64,000 nucleotides of DNA from Paraburkholderia sp. ZP32-5 (GTDB lineage Bacteria; Pseudomonadota; Gammaproteobacteria; Burkholderiales; Burkholderiaceae): the NCBI RefSeq assembly GCF_021390495.1, contig NZ_JAJEJP010000002.1, positions 620,001-684,000 of the forward strand. Reading direction: 5' to 3'. Under the pieces are notes generated by a model. The model worked only from the letters and a program-made list of their open reading frames with translations, was not told the DNA's origin and did no database searches. The translations under genes were made by a program, and so were the position numbers. Below, piece by piece: positions 33,988 through 43,945 of the stretch; position 1 is the stretch's first letter; every line of letters starts with the position of its first letter.

Positions 33988-35088
33988 ATGTCCACAACTC
34001 CTTCGACAGTCGCGCCGCCGGGCGCGGTACAACCGGCCAGCCAGGCGCGGCGCATTCCGTGGATGCTGCTGGCGGTCATCTCGGTTCTGGTGGCGCTGGC
34101 GCTGGCCGCTTCGTACTGGTTCTTCGTCGGCCGCTTCGTCGAGACGACCGATGACGCGTACGTCGGCGGCGACGTCACGGTGATGGCGCCGAAGGTGAAC
34201 GGCTTCGTGACCGAGGTGCTGGTGCGCGACAACGAGTTCGTTCACGCGAACCAGGTGCTGATACGCCTCGATTCGCGCGACTACGACGCACGGCTCGCGC
34301 AGGCGAACGCCGAAGTCGAAGGCGCGCAGGCCGCGGTGACCGAACTCGAAGCGAAGAAATCGCTGCAACTCGCGACGATCAATGAGCAGGCCGCCGAGGT
34401 CCGCGCGTCCGGTGCCGAGTTGACGCGCAGCGCCGCCGATCAGGCGCGCTACCGCGAACTCGTGAAGGACGAAGCGGTATCGAACCAGGTGGTCGAGCGG
34501 GCCGACGCCGATCTGACCAAAGCGCATGCCGCGGTCGATCGTAGCAACGCATCGCTAATCGCCGCGCAACGGCAGTTGACGGTGCTCGATGCGCAGATCG
34601 GCGACGCGAAGGCACGCATCGCGACCGCGCAGGCAGCACAGCGCGTCGCCGCGCTGAACGTCGAATACACGACGATCCGCTCGCCGATCGACGGCTATGT
34701 CGGCAATCGCACCGCGCGCGTCGGCTTGCTCGCGAACACCGGCGTATCGCTGCTGACGGTGGTGCCCGCGAGCGGTCTGTGGATCGATGCGAACTTCAAG
34801 GAAGACCAGCTGAAGAAGATGCATGCGGGCGATAGCGTCGACGTCGATCTCGATGCGTCGAGCCGTGGCCTGCATGGCGTGGTCGAAAGCCTGGCGCCGG
34901 CTACCGGTGCGACGTTCAGCGTATTGCCGGCCGAGAACGCGACCGGCAACTTCACGAAGATCGTGCAGCGCGTGCCGGTGCGCGTGCGTCTCGATGTGCC
35001 GAAGGATATGCAGGGCGTGCTGCGTCCGGGCCTTTCGGCGACCGTGAAGGTGCATATCGATTCGGGCAAGACCGCCGCGCAGGGATAA
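33988..35088 (+). CDS. EmrA/HlyD-family membrane fusion protein
   Basis: The 366-residue protein has one N-terminal membrane helix (about 25-45), then a biotinyl-lipoyl-like half (TDDAYVGGDVTVMAPKVNGF), a coiled-coil hairpin (about 95-200), and the second half with TTIRSPIDGYVGNRTARVG. It links an inner membrane pump with an outer membrane channel. It starts the operon EmrA-EmrB-NodT. Confidence 0.93.
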   Translation: MSTTPSTVAPPGAVQPASQARRIPWMLLAVISVLVALALAASYWFFVGRFVETTDDAYVGGDVTVMAPKVNGFVTEVLVRDNEFVHANQVLIRLDSRDYDARLAQANAEVEGAQAAVTELEAKKSLQLATINEQAAEVRASGAELTRSAADQARYRELVKDEAVSNQVVERADADLTKAHAAVDRSNASLIAAQRQLTVLDAQIGDAKARIATAQAAQRVAALNVEYTTIRSPIDGYVGNRTARVGLLANTGVSLLTVVPASGLWIDANFKEDQLKKMHAGDSVDVDLDASSRGLHGVVESLAPATGATFSVLPAENATGNFTKIVQRVPVRVRLDVPKDMQGVLRPGLSATVKVHIDSGKTAAQG

Positions 35089-35095
35089 GCCGATC

Positions 35096-36667
35096 ATGAC
35101 CTCCGTTCCCGACAATCCCGCCGACCTGCCGATGCGCACCAAGGTTTTCGCGTTCGTGCTGATGTGCGTCGGCTTTTTCATGGCGACGCTCGATATCCAG
35201 ATCGTCGCGTCCTCGCTGCGCGACATCGGCGGCGGACTGTCCGCGAGTCAGGATGAGCTGTCGTGGGTGCAGACCTCGTATCTGATCGCGGAAATTATCG
35301 TGATCCCGATGTCAGGCTGGCTCACGCGGGTGTTCTCGACGCGCTGGCTGTTCACGTTCTCCGCGTTCGGCTTTACGGTGACCAGCATGCTGTGCGGGAT
35401 CGCCTGGGACATCAACTCGATGATCCTGTTCCGCGGTCTGCAAGGCGCGCTCGGCGCCGCGATGATCCCGACGGTGTTCACGACCGCGTTCGTGTTGTTC
35501 CCCGGCCGGCAGCGTCTGGTTGCGGCCACCACGATCGGCGCGCTGGCGTCGCTCGCGCCGACCATCGGCCCGGTGATCGGCGGCTGGATCACGTCGCAAT
35601 GGTCGTGGCACTGGCTGTTCTATCTGAACCTCGTGCCGGGCGTGATCGTTACCGTGATGGTGCCGAGGTACGTGCATATCGACAAAGTGGATCTGTCGCT
35701 GCTGAAGAAGGGCGACTACGTCGGCATTCTGCTGATGTCGGTGTTTCTCGGTTGCCTCGAATACGTGCTGGAAGAGGGCCCGCGCAAGAACTGGTTCGGC
35801 GACGACGTGATCCTGATCTGCGCGTGGGCGGCGGCCATCGGCGGGTTTCTTTTCATCGTGCATGCCTTCACCGCGAAGGAACCGATCGTCGACTTGCGCG
35901 CGCTTGCGGTGCGCAACTTCGGCATCGGCAGTCTGTTGTCGTTCATTACCGGTATCGGGATCTTCTGCACGGTGTTTCTGACGCCTGTGTTTCTGGCCCG
36001 CGTGCGTGGCTTCGATTCGTTGCAGATCGGCCTGGCGCTGCTGTCGGTCGGCTGTTTCCAGCTGATTTCGCTGACCGCCTATTCGATCCTTGCTCGCTTC
36101 ATCGACATGCGCAAGCTGATGGTGTTTGGCCTCGTGCTGTTCGGCCTCGGCTGCTATCTGTATGTGCCGTTGACGAGTCAGTGGGGCTGGCAACAGTTGC
36201 TGATTCCGCAGGCGCTGCGCGGCATCGGCCAACAGTTCTGTATTCCGCCGATCGTCACGATGGCGCTCGGCTCGCTGCCGCCGTCGCGGCTGCGCTCCGC
36301 GAGCGGCCTGTTCAATCTGATGCGTAATCTCGGCGGGGCAATCGGCATCGCGGTCAGCAGCACGATGTTGAACGATCGGCTGAACCTGCATTACGAACGG
36401 CTCGACGAGCATCTGAACGCCGGCCGCCCCGCGGTCGAATCGATCTTGCACAAGCAGGCCGCGTATCTGTCGGCGGTCGGCGGCGACGTGCTGAACGCCG
36501 CCAGCGCGGGGCTCGCCGAACTGAACGCGCTGCTGACCCGCGAGGCGCTGGTGCTTGCATTCTCCGACGCGTTTCTGGCCGTGTCGCTTTGCTTCGTGGT
36601 GGGCTTGCTGAGCGTGCTGTTTTCGCGCCCGTTCGGCGCCGGCGCGCCGCCCCCCGATGCCCATTAA
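35096..36667 (+). CDS. DHA2-family MFS drug efflux pump (EmrB-like)
   Basis: The 523-residue protein has 14 helices. The DHA2 start (GFFMATLDIQIVASSLRDIG) and the loop GWLTRVFSTRWLFTFSAFGF are typical of EmrB pumps, which expel hydrophobic drugs and uncouplers using the proton gradient. It begins seven bases after the emrA-like stop. Confidence 0.94.
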   Translation: MTSVPDNPADLPMRTKVFAFVLMCVGFFMATLDIQIVASSLRDIGGGLSASQDELSWVQTSYLIAEIIVIPMSGWLTRVFSTRWLFTFSAFGFTVTSMLCGIAWDINSMILFRGLQGALGAAMIPTVFTTAFVLFPGRQRLVAATTIGALASLAPTIGPVIGGWITSQWSWHWLFYLNLVPGVIVTVMVPRYVHIDKVDLSLLKKGDYVGILLMSVFLGCLEYVLEEGPRKNWFGDDVILICAWAAAIGGFLFIVHAFTAKEPIVDLRALAVRNFGIGSLLSFITGIGIFCTVFLTPVFLARVRGFDSLQIGLALLSVGCFQLISLTAYSILARFIDMRKLMVFGLVLFGLGCYLYVPLTSQWGWQQLLIPQALRGIGQQFCIPPIVTMALGSLPPSRLRSASGLFNLMRNLGGAIGIAVSSTMLNDRLNLHYERLDEHLNAGRPAVESILHKQAAYLSAVGGDVLNAASAGLAELNALLTREALVLAFSDAFLAVSLCFVVGLLSVLFSRPFGAGAPPPDAH

Positions 36668-36677
36668 GGAACCCAAC

Positions 36678-38111
36678 ATGAAGCGGATTGTAATGAAGGT
36701 AGTGGCGAGCGCGGCATGGCTGACGCTTGCGGCGTGCGCGGTGCAACCGGCCACGCACGCGGATCTGCCGCAAACGGTAACGACGCTCGCGCCGGCCGCC
36801 TGGAGCGTCGACGCGCCGCAGGACAGCGTCAGCACCGATGCCTGGTGGGCGCGTTTCGGCGACCCTGTGATGCATCAACTGGTCGAGTCGGTGCTGACCG
36901 GCAATCTGGATGTGCAGGCTGCGGCGGAGCGCGTCAAGCAGGCGCAGGATCTGGTCACGCAGAATCGCGCGGCACTGGTGCCCGAATTGAACGCCCGCGC
37001 GGGTGCCTCGGACTCGCGCCAGAACACGCCGCCGCCGCTTGGCTATGTGCGGCAGGCGGGCTTCGGTGTCGCGGCAAGCTGGACGCCCGACGTGTTCGGC
37101 GGCGAACGGCTGGCGGTGTTGACGTCGCAGGCGCAGGTGTCGGGCCGCGAGGCGGCGCTGCAGGAATTGCGGCTCGCGCTCGCCGCCAATACGGCGGCCG
37201 CGTATATCGATCTGCGCTGGGCGCAGACGCAATTGCAGATTCTCAGCGACAACGAACAGATTCGCAGCCGCGCGCTGAAGCTGACGCAGGAGCGTTTGCA
37301 TTACGGACTGTCGACACAGCTCGACGTCGCGCGCGCGCAGAATCAGCTCGAGGATCTGCAGGCGCAGATTCCGCGCATGCAATCGACGGTGCAGCATCAG
37401 CTGAGTCTGATCGCCGTGTATTCGGGGCGCACGCCGGAGAGCGTCGACAAGCTGCTGCTCGCCGACGCGCGCGAGATTCCGGTGCCCGCGCAAAGCGCGC
37501 CGCAGGCGCTGCCTTCCGAGGCGTTGCTGCATCGGCCGGACGTGCGTACCGCGTATGCGCTGGTCGAACAGCGCGCGGCCGAAGTGGGGGTGTCGAAGGC
37601 GCAGCGTTATCCGCAGTTCCGGATCGATCTGACGAACGGCTTGCTGGCGTCGTCGTATCTCGGTCTGCCGACGCTGACCGACAATCTGTTTAGCGCCGCG
37701 CTGAACGCGACGAGTCCGATTTTCAACGCCGGGCGTATCACCGCGAATATCGATGCAAGCGAGAGCCGCATGCGCGAATCGCAGCTCGGTTTGCAGCAGA
37801 CGATGCTGCAGGCGTTGAAGGAGGTCGAGGACAACCGCAGCGATCTCGTCAGTGGCGCGGTGCAGGTGCAGCGGCTGGGCGGCGCGCTCGATGCGTCGAA
37901 CCACGCGCTGCGTCTGTCGACCGAGTTGTACAAGGGCGGCGCGTCGAGCTTCCTCGACGTGCTGGCCGCGCAGGAGGCGTATCTGCGCGACTCGGAATCG
38001 CTGAATCAGGCGAAGCGCGAGCATGCGCTGTCGGCCATCGCGCTGTATCGCTCGCTCGGCGGCGGCTGGGACGAGCACGACACGGTGGCGTCGACGGCGG
38101 CGAATCCGTAA
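36678..38111 (+). CDS. NodT-family outer membrane efflux lipoprotein
   Basis: The 477-residue protein is an OEP channel of the TolC/OprM fold with a lipobox (LTLAACAVQ). AWWARFGDPVMHQLVESVLT and LLHRPDVRTAYALVEQRAAE are NodT signatures. It completes the tripartite pump. ATG 36678 is chosen because it begins the signal peptide. Confidence 0.93.
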   Translation: MKRIVMKVVASAAWLTLAACAVQPATHADLPQTVTTLAPAAWSVDAPQDSVSTDAWWARFGDPVMHQLVESVLTGNLDVQAAAERVKQAQDLVTQNRAALVPELNARAGASDSRQNTPPPLGYVRQAGFGVAASWTPDVFGGERLAVLTSQAQVSGREAALQELRLALAANTAAAYIDLRWAQTQLQILSDNEQIRSRALKLTQERLHYGLSTQLDVARAQNQLEDLQAQIPRMQSTVQHQLSLIAVYSGRTPESVDKLLLADAREIPVPAQSAPQALPSEALLHRPDVRTAYALVEQRAAEVGVSKAQRYPQFRIDLTNGLLASSYLGLPTLTDNLFSAALNATSPIFNAGRITANIDASESRMRESQLGLQQTMLQALKEVEDNRSDLVSGAVQVQRLGGALDASNHALRLSTELYKGGASSFLDVLAAQEAYLRDSESLNQAKREHALSAIALYRSLGGGWDEHDTVASTAANP

Positions 38112-38121
38112 CGCGGCCGGC

Positions 38122-38147
38122 GCGACGTGTCGATGCGATGACACGTC
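38122..38147 (+). terminator. hairpin after the efflux operon
   Basis: CGACGTGTC (38122-38130) pairs perfectly with GACACGTCG (38139-38147) over an 8-base loop, 10 bases after the NodT stop. There is no T run. Confidence 0.45.
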
Positions 38148-38361
38148 GGCGTGGCGCTGCCGTGCGGCGCATCAGCGAGCCCGCTGCGCGGGCCGCCAGC
38201 ACCGTTGCGTTGCAGCACGCAGCGCATTGCGCGGGTATGGCCGGAAGCAATCCGCGATCTTTGCTACATTCCTGCACACGCACCGCATACGCGGCACAGT
38301 GGGAGTGCGTCGAACGTCGCGGCATGACCGGTGAGATCGAAATCCTTTGAAGAGGCTCAAG

Positions 38362-39297
38362 ATGCGAATTCTGGTGGTAGGGGCGGGCGCGGTAGGCGGA
38401 TATTTCGGCGGACGTCTCGCCGAGGCGGGGCAGGACGTGACCTTTCTGGTGCGTTCCGGCCGCGCGGAGCGGCTGCGGCGCGACGGCCTCGTGATCGACA
38501 GTCCGCGCGGCAACCTCGTGCTGCGCGACGTCAAGACGATTCTGGCCGGCGTGAGCGCCGAGCCGTTCGATGTCGTGCTGCTCAGCTGCAAGGCCTACAG
38601 CCTCGACGACGCGATCGATTCGTTCGCGCCGCTGGTCGGCGAATCGACGGTCATCCTGCCGATGCTCAACGGCATGCGCCATATCGACGTGTTGTCCGCG
38701 CGCTTCGGCAGGGAGCGCGTGCTCGGCGGCCAGTGCGTGATCGCCGCGACGCTGAATGCCGAACAGCACATCGTGCATCTGAACGACATGCAGACGATGA
38801 CGTTCGGCGAACTTCCCGGCGGCAACTCCGAGCGCGTCGAGGAGATCGCGCGGGCGATGGCGGACGCGAACTTCGACGCGTCGGTCAGCGACAACATCCT
38901 GCTGCGTATGTGGGAAAAATGGGTGTTCCTCGCCACATTGGCGGGCAGTACGTGCTTGATGCGCGGTTCGGTCGGCGATATTCTGGCTGCGCCCGACGGC
39001 AAGCGCGTGATCGAGAATCTGCTCGGCGAGTGCCGCGCGGTGGCGGAGAGCAACGGCTTCACGATGGTCGCGGATTTCGATGCGCGCGCCACGCAGACGC
39101 TGCTGACGCCGTCGCCGCTAACGGCATCGATGCTGCGCGACGTCGAAAACCGCTCGCATACCGAGGCCGATCATATTCTCGGCGATCTGATCGCGCGCGG
39201 CGGCGACGCGCAAAAGGGCGAGCACGGCCTGTCGCTGTTGCGCATCGCCTATAGTCATCTGAAGACATACGAAGCACGCCAGACCCGTACCTCCTGA
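38362..39297 (+). CDS. ketopantoate reductase (PanE/ApbA) family protein
   Basis: The 311-residue protein has a Rossmann start (MRILVVGAGAVGGYFGGRLA) and the ApbA C-terminal helical domain (LLRMWEKWVFLATLAGSTCL). The family reduces 2-dehydropantoate with NADPH in pantothenate synthesis, but paralogues may use other substrates. AGAGG seven bases upstream supports ATG 38362. Confidence 0.9.
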   Translation: MRILVVGAGAVGGYFGGRLAEAGQDVTFLVRSGRAERLRRDGLVIDSPRGNLVLRDVKTILAGVSAEPFDVVLLSCKAYSLDDAIDSFAPLVGESTVILPMLNGMRHIDVLSARFGRERVLGGQCVIAATLNAEQHIVHLNDMQTMTFGELPGGNSERVEEIARAMADANFDASVSDNILLRMWEKWVFLATLAGSTCLMRGSVGDILAAPDGKRVIENLLGECRAVAESNGFTMVADFDARATQTLLTPSPLTASMLRDVENRSHTEADHILGDLIARGGDAQKGEHGLSLLRIAYSHLKTYEARQTRTS

Positions 39298-39371
39298 CCA
39301 CCCGCCGCGGAGCCGGTGCCGAAACGGATGGCGGGCATTAGCGCAGTCCAACGACGTTTCGGAGGTGAAGC

Positions 39372-39671
39372 ATGCCGGCTCCAATCGGATCGGTTCCCGC
39401 GCTCAGTGCTGCGTCGGCGACGGTATTCTCGATCGGTATCATCTTTCTCGGCTACTGGGGCATGTATGAGCCGACCACATGGCGCGCGGCCGACGTGGTG
39501 GTGTTCGTGCTCGCGCTAGCCGGCTTCGCGTGCCTTGGCCTCGTGCCGTGGATGGCGACCAGCCCGGTCGAGCCGGAGACCAGCGACGCCCGCATCCGCA
39601 TTGCGCGGCATCTGTTTCTGAGCGGCGTGATATCGATCTGGCTCGCGGTGGCCATCTCCGTGGTTTTCTGA
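39372..39671 (+). CDS. small hydrophobic membrane protein
   Basis: The 99-residue product has three predicted helices (about 15-32, 40-62 and 82-99). GGAGG stands seven bases before the ATG. It is 17 bases upstream of the second MocR gene and probably co-transcribed with it. No family was recognised. Confidence 0.7.
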   Translation: MPAPIGSVPALSAASATVFSIGIIFLGYWGMYEPTTWRAADVVVFVLALAGFACLGLVPWMATSPVEPETSDARIRIARHLFLSGVISIWLAVAISVVF

Positions 39672-39688
39672 AAACGTCCGAAGCCCGA

Positions 39689-41176
39689 ATGGACATCCAT
39701 ATTGCGGTCGAAGGACATCACGATCTATCCGGACAAATCTATCGGCAGTTGCGCGCGGGCATCGTCGAAGGACGACTTGCCGGCGGCACGCGGCTGCCAT
39801 CCACGCGCGATCTCGCGACCCAGCTCGGCGTATCGCGCAAAACCACGCTCGACGTATTCGAACGGCTGCTGTCCGAAGGCTATCTGAGCGCGCGCGCCGG
39901 TTCCGGCACCTTCGTCGCCGACGGGCTCGCGCGGCTGCCGGCCGAGCGCTCCGCGCATGCCCGCACCGCCGATGCGTTGCGCGCCCGGGCCGCCGCGAAA
40001 ACCAAAGCCGCCGCACGCGCGCAACCGCTGTGGGAGCAGATGCCGGACAGCGTGCCGCTGCCGCAGCCTTCGGTGGCCTCGCCGTTGGACTTCGTGTGCG
40101 GCGCGACCGACAAGACACTGTTTCCCTTCGACGTGTGGCGCCGCTGTATCAATCACGCGCTGCGTACCCAGGCTCGCAGCCCCGCCACCTATCGCGACGC
40201 GGCCGGCGACCAGCAACTGCGGCTCGCAATCTCGCGCTACCTCGCCTTTAACCGCGCGGTGACCAGTAACTGGGAAGACGTGATCGTCACGCAGGGCGCG
40301 CAGCAGGCGCTCGATCTGATTGCGCGCGTCATGTTGCGGCCCGGCGAGATCGTCGCGATCGAGGATCCCGGCTATCCGCCCGCGCATGCGTGCTTTTCGG
40401 TAACGGGCGCGCGCGTCGTGCCGGTGCCTGTCGATCGCGACGGTCTGATCGTCGGCAAGCTGCCCGACCACGCGCGGCTGGTTTACGTGACGCCTTCGCA
40501 TCAGTTTCCGCTCGGCATGCCGATGAGCCTGGAGCGCCGCGTCGAACTGCTCGAATGGGCGCAAAAGCGCGGCGCGGTCATCATCGAAGACGATTACGAC
40601 TGCGAGTATCGTTTCGAAGGGCGGCCGATGGAGCCGCTCAAAAGTCTCGATCACGCCGGACTCGTTGCCTACGTCGGCACTTTTTCGAAGACCATCTTCC
40701 CCGAACTGCGGATCGGCTACGTCGTGCCGCCCGCGTCCTTGCACGCCGCGCTGCTGAAGGCACGTCAGATTGCCGATTGGCACGGCTGTACGCTGACGCA
40801 AACCGCGCTCGCGTCGTTCATGCTCAACGGCGACTTCGCGCGGCACTTGCGGCGCATGCACAAGGCTTACGCGGCACGGCGCGCGATGCTGCTCGATCAT
40901 CTGCGAGGCGACCTGTCGCGCTGGATCGAACCGATCGTGCCGACTGCGGGTATCCACCTGGCCGCGCGGCTGAAGGCGCCGCTCGCGTCGCTCGGCGAAG
41001 ACGCGCTCGTTGCCGCCGCGCGCGAAGCGTCGATCGGCCTGTATGGGCTCGCGCCGTTTCACCGCCGGGTAACACCGCAGCCGGGGCTGATGTTCGGCTA
41101 CGGCAACATCGCGGTCGAACATATCGACACCGCGCTCACGACGCTTGCCGGCATCCTGGCGCGTCTCGTACGCTGA
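39689..41176 (+). CDS. MocR/PdxR-family transcriptional regulator
   Basis: The 495-residue protein has a GntR winged helix (IYRQLRAGIVEGRLAGGTRL; LPSTRDLATQLGVSRKTTLD) and an aminotransferase-like domain with the PLP lysine in YVGTFSKTIFPELRIGYV. The PdxR subgroup controls vitamin B6 synthesis; others control amino acid transport. There is no divergent partner gene here, so the target is not evident. ATG 39689 is chosen because it begins the conserved helix. Confidence 0.9.
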   Translation: MDIHIAVEGHHDLSGQIYRQLRAGIVEGRLAGGTRLPSTRDLATQLGVSRKTTLDVFERLLSEGYLSARAGSGTFVADGLARLPAERSAHARTADALRARAAAKTKAAARAQPLWEQMPDSVPLPQPSVASPLDFVCGATDKTLFPFDVWRRCINHALRTQARSPATYRDAAGDQQLRLAISRYLAFNRAVTSNWEDVIVTQGAQQALDLIARVMLRPGEIVAIEDPGYPPAHACFSVTGARVVPVPVDRDGLIVGKLPDHARLVYVTPSHQFPLGMPMSLERRVELLEWAQKRGAVIIEDDYDCEYRFEGRPMEPLKSLDHAGLVAYVGTFSKTIFPELRIGYVVPPASLHAALLKARQIADWHGCTLTQTALASFMLNGDFARHLRRMHKAYAARRAMLLDHLRGDLSRWIEPIVPTAGIHLAARLKAPLASLGEDALVAAAREASIGLYGLAPFHRRVTPQPGLMFGYGNIAVEHIDTALTTLAGILARLVR

Positions 41177-41552
41177 CCCAAAGCTTGCCGCAAGCCGGGC
41201 GTTGGCCTCGCTAAAGTCTGGCGGTATACGGCCGGCTCCTCGGGAAAATGACGAAAGTGCCCTGAATCAAGGGGTGAAAGCGCCTGGGCCGGTCGCATCC
41301 GGCGTCGGAAAGCGGCCGCCGAAACGAACTGTAACGTGCGTTACGTGTGCATGTTAATGCCTGGCCGGGTGCGTTTTACCCCCTAAAACAGGCACTAAAA
41401 CGCGTCGACCTGTTGGCGCCGCGCAAAAAACTTCGTCTCGACACATAAAAGAGTCGCGCAAATCGCGCGAGCGCTTGTAGAATCCGGCGTTGAAGCGTGC
41501 ACATACGGTGTGCGCTTCGAGCAATTCACTGACCACAACAGGTAGGAGAAAC
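41177..41552. other. HU gene upstream region with palindrome
   Basis: This 376-base region has no gene. It contains the inverted repeat GTAACG-TG-CGTTAC at 41331-41344, which may be an operator, and a TAGAAT (41478-41483) that could be the -10 of the HU gene. Confidence 0.4.
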
Positions 41553-42005
41553 ATGCCGACTTCCGCAAAAAAGGTGGCCAAGAAGGCTGCTGCCCCGGTA
41601 CCGACCAAGAAGGTTGCTGCAAAGAAAGTTCCTGCGAAGAAAGCCGTCGCAGCCAAGAAGGTCGCCGTGAAGGCGTCTGGCGCACCGTCGCCGATCAAGG
41701 ACACCTTCACGAAGGCCTCGTTGGCAGCGCACATCGCTGAACGTGCTGCTGTTGAACCGAAGACCGCCAAGGCCGTGCTGGCCGCGCTCGAGGACACGAT
41801 CCTCGGCACGGTGCACAAGAAAGGCGCTGGCGAATTCACGCTGTCGGGTCTGTTGAAGATCGTCGTGCAGGCTGTGCCGGCGAAGAAAAAGCGCTTCGGC
41901 AAGGACCCGTTCACGGGTGAAGAGCGCTGGTTCCCGGCCAAGCCGGCAAGCGTGCGCATCAAGGCACGCGCGCTGAAGAAGCTGAAGGATGCAGCGGCAG
42001 CCTAA
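41553..42005 (+). CDS. HU-family DNA-binding protein with Lys/Ala-rich N-terminal arm
   Basis: The 150-residue protein joins a Lys/Ala/Pro-rich arm (about residues 1-48; KKVAAKKVPAKKAVAAKK) to an HU/IHF-type domain (FTKASLAAHIAERAAVEPKT; GEFTLSGLLKIVVQAVPAKK). The arm resembles histone H1 tails and the first gene of this window. It likely compacts DNA. TAGGAG precedes ATG 41553. A perfect terminator follows. Confidence 0.9.
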   Translation: MPTSAKKVAKKAAAPVPTKKVAAKKVPAKKAVAAKKVAVKASGAPSPIKDTFTKASLAAHIAERAAVEPKTAKAVLAALEDTILGTVHKKGAGEFTLSGLLKIVVQAVPAKKKRFGKDPFTGEERWFPAKPASVRIKARALKKLKDAAAA

Positions 42006-42108
42006 GCGCACGGGCAATGCTTCAGGCGTTGGTGTGGTTTCGACCTTCGAGGTTTAACCATCCCTGACGTTTGAGTGCTTGTTTTAGTGCTTGCAAACAG
42101 GTAGTCCG

Positions 42109-42143
42109 AGTCCCCGTGGATGAAAATCCACGGGGACTTTTTT
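42109..42143 (+). terminator. strong rho-independent terminator of the HU gene
   Basis: A perfect 13-bp stem (AGTCCCCGTGGAT, 42109-42121, with its complement at 42126-42138) closes a GAAA tetraloop and runs into six T. Confidence 0.9.
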
Positions 42144-42424
42144 ATGCGTGTGCTTCGTTATGAACGTCGTCATGAGCGTTACTGAGCGTCCAATTCTTCG
42201 GTGCATAGTGTGCGCCCTGATGGCGCGCGCGCACCGGAGTGGCGCATTATCAATTCACGGCAGTGCGATCGACACGAACGACGCCTTCCTGATGCGCCGT
42301 TAGCGTGTACGCAAACGTGCTTCAACACGTAAAACTCAATGGCATAACGCTTGCTTGATCGCTTGTCGAGTACCGAATGCGCAGCGCATTCGCCTTCTAT
42401 TTCGACAAAAAGAGTGGGGCTGAC

Positions 42425-43834
42425 ATGCGATGCTATGACGAGATGCGTCATCACGACGATGGCGTACGGCCGCATTACGCGCGCTTTGAGCGATGGTTGA
42501 CGCGCCAGGGCGAAGAGGCGATTGCACGCAAACGCGCGGAAGCCGACCTGCTGTTCCGGCGAGTCGGCATCACGTTCGCGGTGAACGGCGACCTGTCCGG
42601 CACCGAGCGGCTGATTCCGTTCGATCTGATTCCACGCATCATTCCGCGCGCTGAATGGCAAACGCTCGAAGCGGGTTTGCGGCAGCGCGTGCAGGCGCTC
42701 AACCAGTTCATCCACGACGTCTATCACGATCGCAACATCGTGCGCGCGGGCATCGTGCCGGCCGCGCAGGTCTATACCAATGCGCAGTATCGTCCCGAGA
42801 TGCAGGGCGTCGACGTGCCGCTCGGTGTTTACGCGCATATTGCCGGCGTCGACGTGGTGCGAGCCGGCGACGCCGGTGAGTTCTACGTGCTCGAAGACAA
42901 CCTGCGCGTGCCGTCGGGCGTGTCGTACATGCTGGAAAACCGCAAGATGATGATGCGGCTTTTTCCTGAGTTGTTCGTACAGAACCGTATTGCGCCGGTC
43001 GCGCATTATCCCGATCTGCTGCTCGATACGCTGCGCTCGGTGGCGCCCGAAGGTGTCGACGATCCGGTCGTCGTCGTCCTTACGCCCGGCATGTACAACT
43101 CCGCCTATTTCGAACACACGTTCCTCGCGCAGCAGATGGGCGTCGAGCTCGTCGAAGGCAAGGATCTGTTCGTCGACGACAACTATGTGTTCATGCGTAC
43201 CACCCAGGGGCCGCGGCGCGTCGACGTGATCTACCGGCGCGTCGACGATGACTTTCTCGATCCGCTCGCGTTCCGCGCGGATTCGGCGCTCGGCGTGCCG
43301 GGGCTATTGACGGCCTATCGCGCCGGCCGCGTCGCGCTCGCGAACGCGATGGGCACCGGCATCGCCGACGACAAATCGATCTATCCGTACGTGCCGGAAA
43401 TGATCGAGTTCTACCTGGGCGAAAAGCCGATTCTGAACAACGTGCCGACCTATCAGTGCCGCAAGCCGGACGACCTCGCGTATACGCTCGCGCATTTGCC
43501 GGAACTGGTCGTCAAGGAAGTGCACGGCGCGGGCGGCTACGGGATGCTCGTCGGCCCCGCGTCGACGCAGGCCGAAATCGAGGCGTTCCGTGCGCGTCTC
43601 GTCGCGCGTCCGGCCGGCTATATCGCGCAGCCGACGCTCGCGCTGTCCGCGTGTCCGACCTTCGTCGAAGCGGGTATCGCACCTCGCCATATCGATCTGC
43701 GGCCGTTCGTGCTATCGGGCAAGACCACCACGATGGTGGCGGGCGGCCTCACGCGTGTCGCGTTGCAGGAGGGCTCGCTCGTCGTCAATTCTTCGCAGGG
43801 AGGCGGCACCAAGGACACGTGGATGGTCGACTGA
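42425..43834 (+). CDS. circularly permuted ATP-grasp protein (Anbu cluster)
   Basis: The 469-residue protein matches the circularly permuted ATP-grasp family (DUF404/DUF407): FDLIPRIIPRAEWQTLEAGL, EFYVLEDNLRVPSGVSYMLE, and ELVVKEVHGAGGYGMLVGP. Members are thought to form peptide-like bonds using ATP. It begins a cluster with alpha-E, transglutaminase and Anbu genes; this grouping is established in many bacteria. The product is unknown. Confidence 0.92.
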   Translation: MRCYDEMRHHDDGVRPHYARFERWLTRQGEEAIARKRAEADLLFRRVGITFAVNGDLSGTERLIPFDLIPRIIPRAEWQTLEAGLRQRVQALNQFIHDVYHDRNIVRAGIVPAAQVYTNAQYRPEMQGVDVPLGVYAHIAGVDVVRAGDAGEFYVLEDNLRVPSGVSYMLENRKMMMRLFPELFVQNRIAPVAHYPDLLLDTLRSVAPEGVDDPVVVVLTPGMYNSAYFEHTFLAQQMGVELVEGKDLFVDDNYVFMRTTQGPRRVDVIYRRVDDDFLDPLAFRADSALGVPGLLTAYRAGRVALANAMGTGIADDKSIYPYVPEMIEFYLGEKPILNNVPTYQCRKPDDLAYTLAHLPELVVKEVHGAGGYGMLVGPASTQAEIEAFRARLVARPAGYIAQPTLALSACPTFVEAGIAPRHIDLRPFVLSGKTTTMVAGGLTRVALQEGSLVVNSSQGGGTKDTWMVD

Positions 43835-43945
43835 CGCGGGTGCCGCCGTGCGTCGCTCGCAAGCCGATGCTTAAGAACCACCCGCGCGGGCCTTCGATAC
43901 CGACCAAGGCCCCGGGTAATCAGCTTTCAGACAGGGAACGCCATC

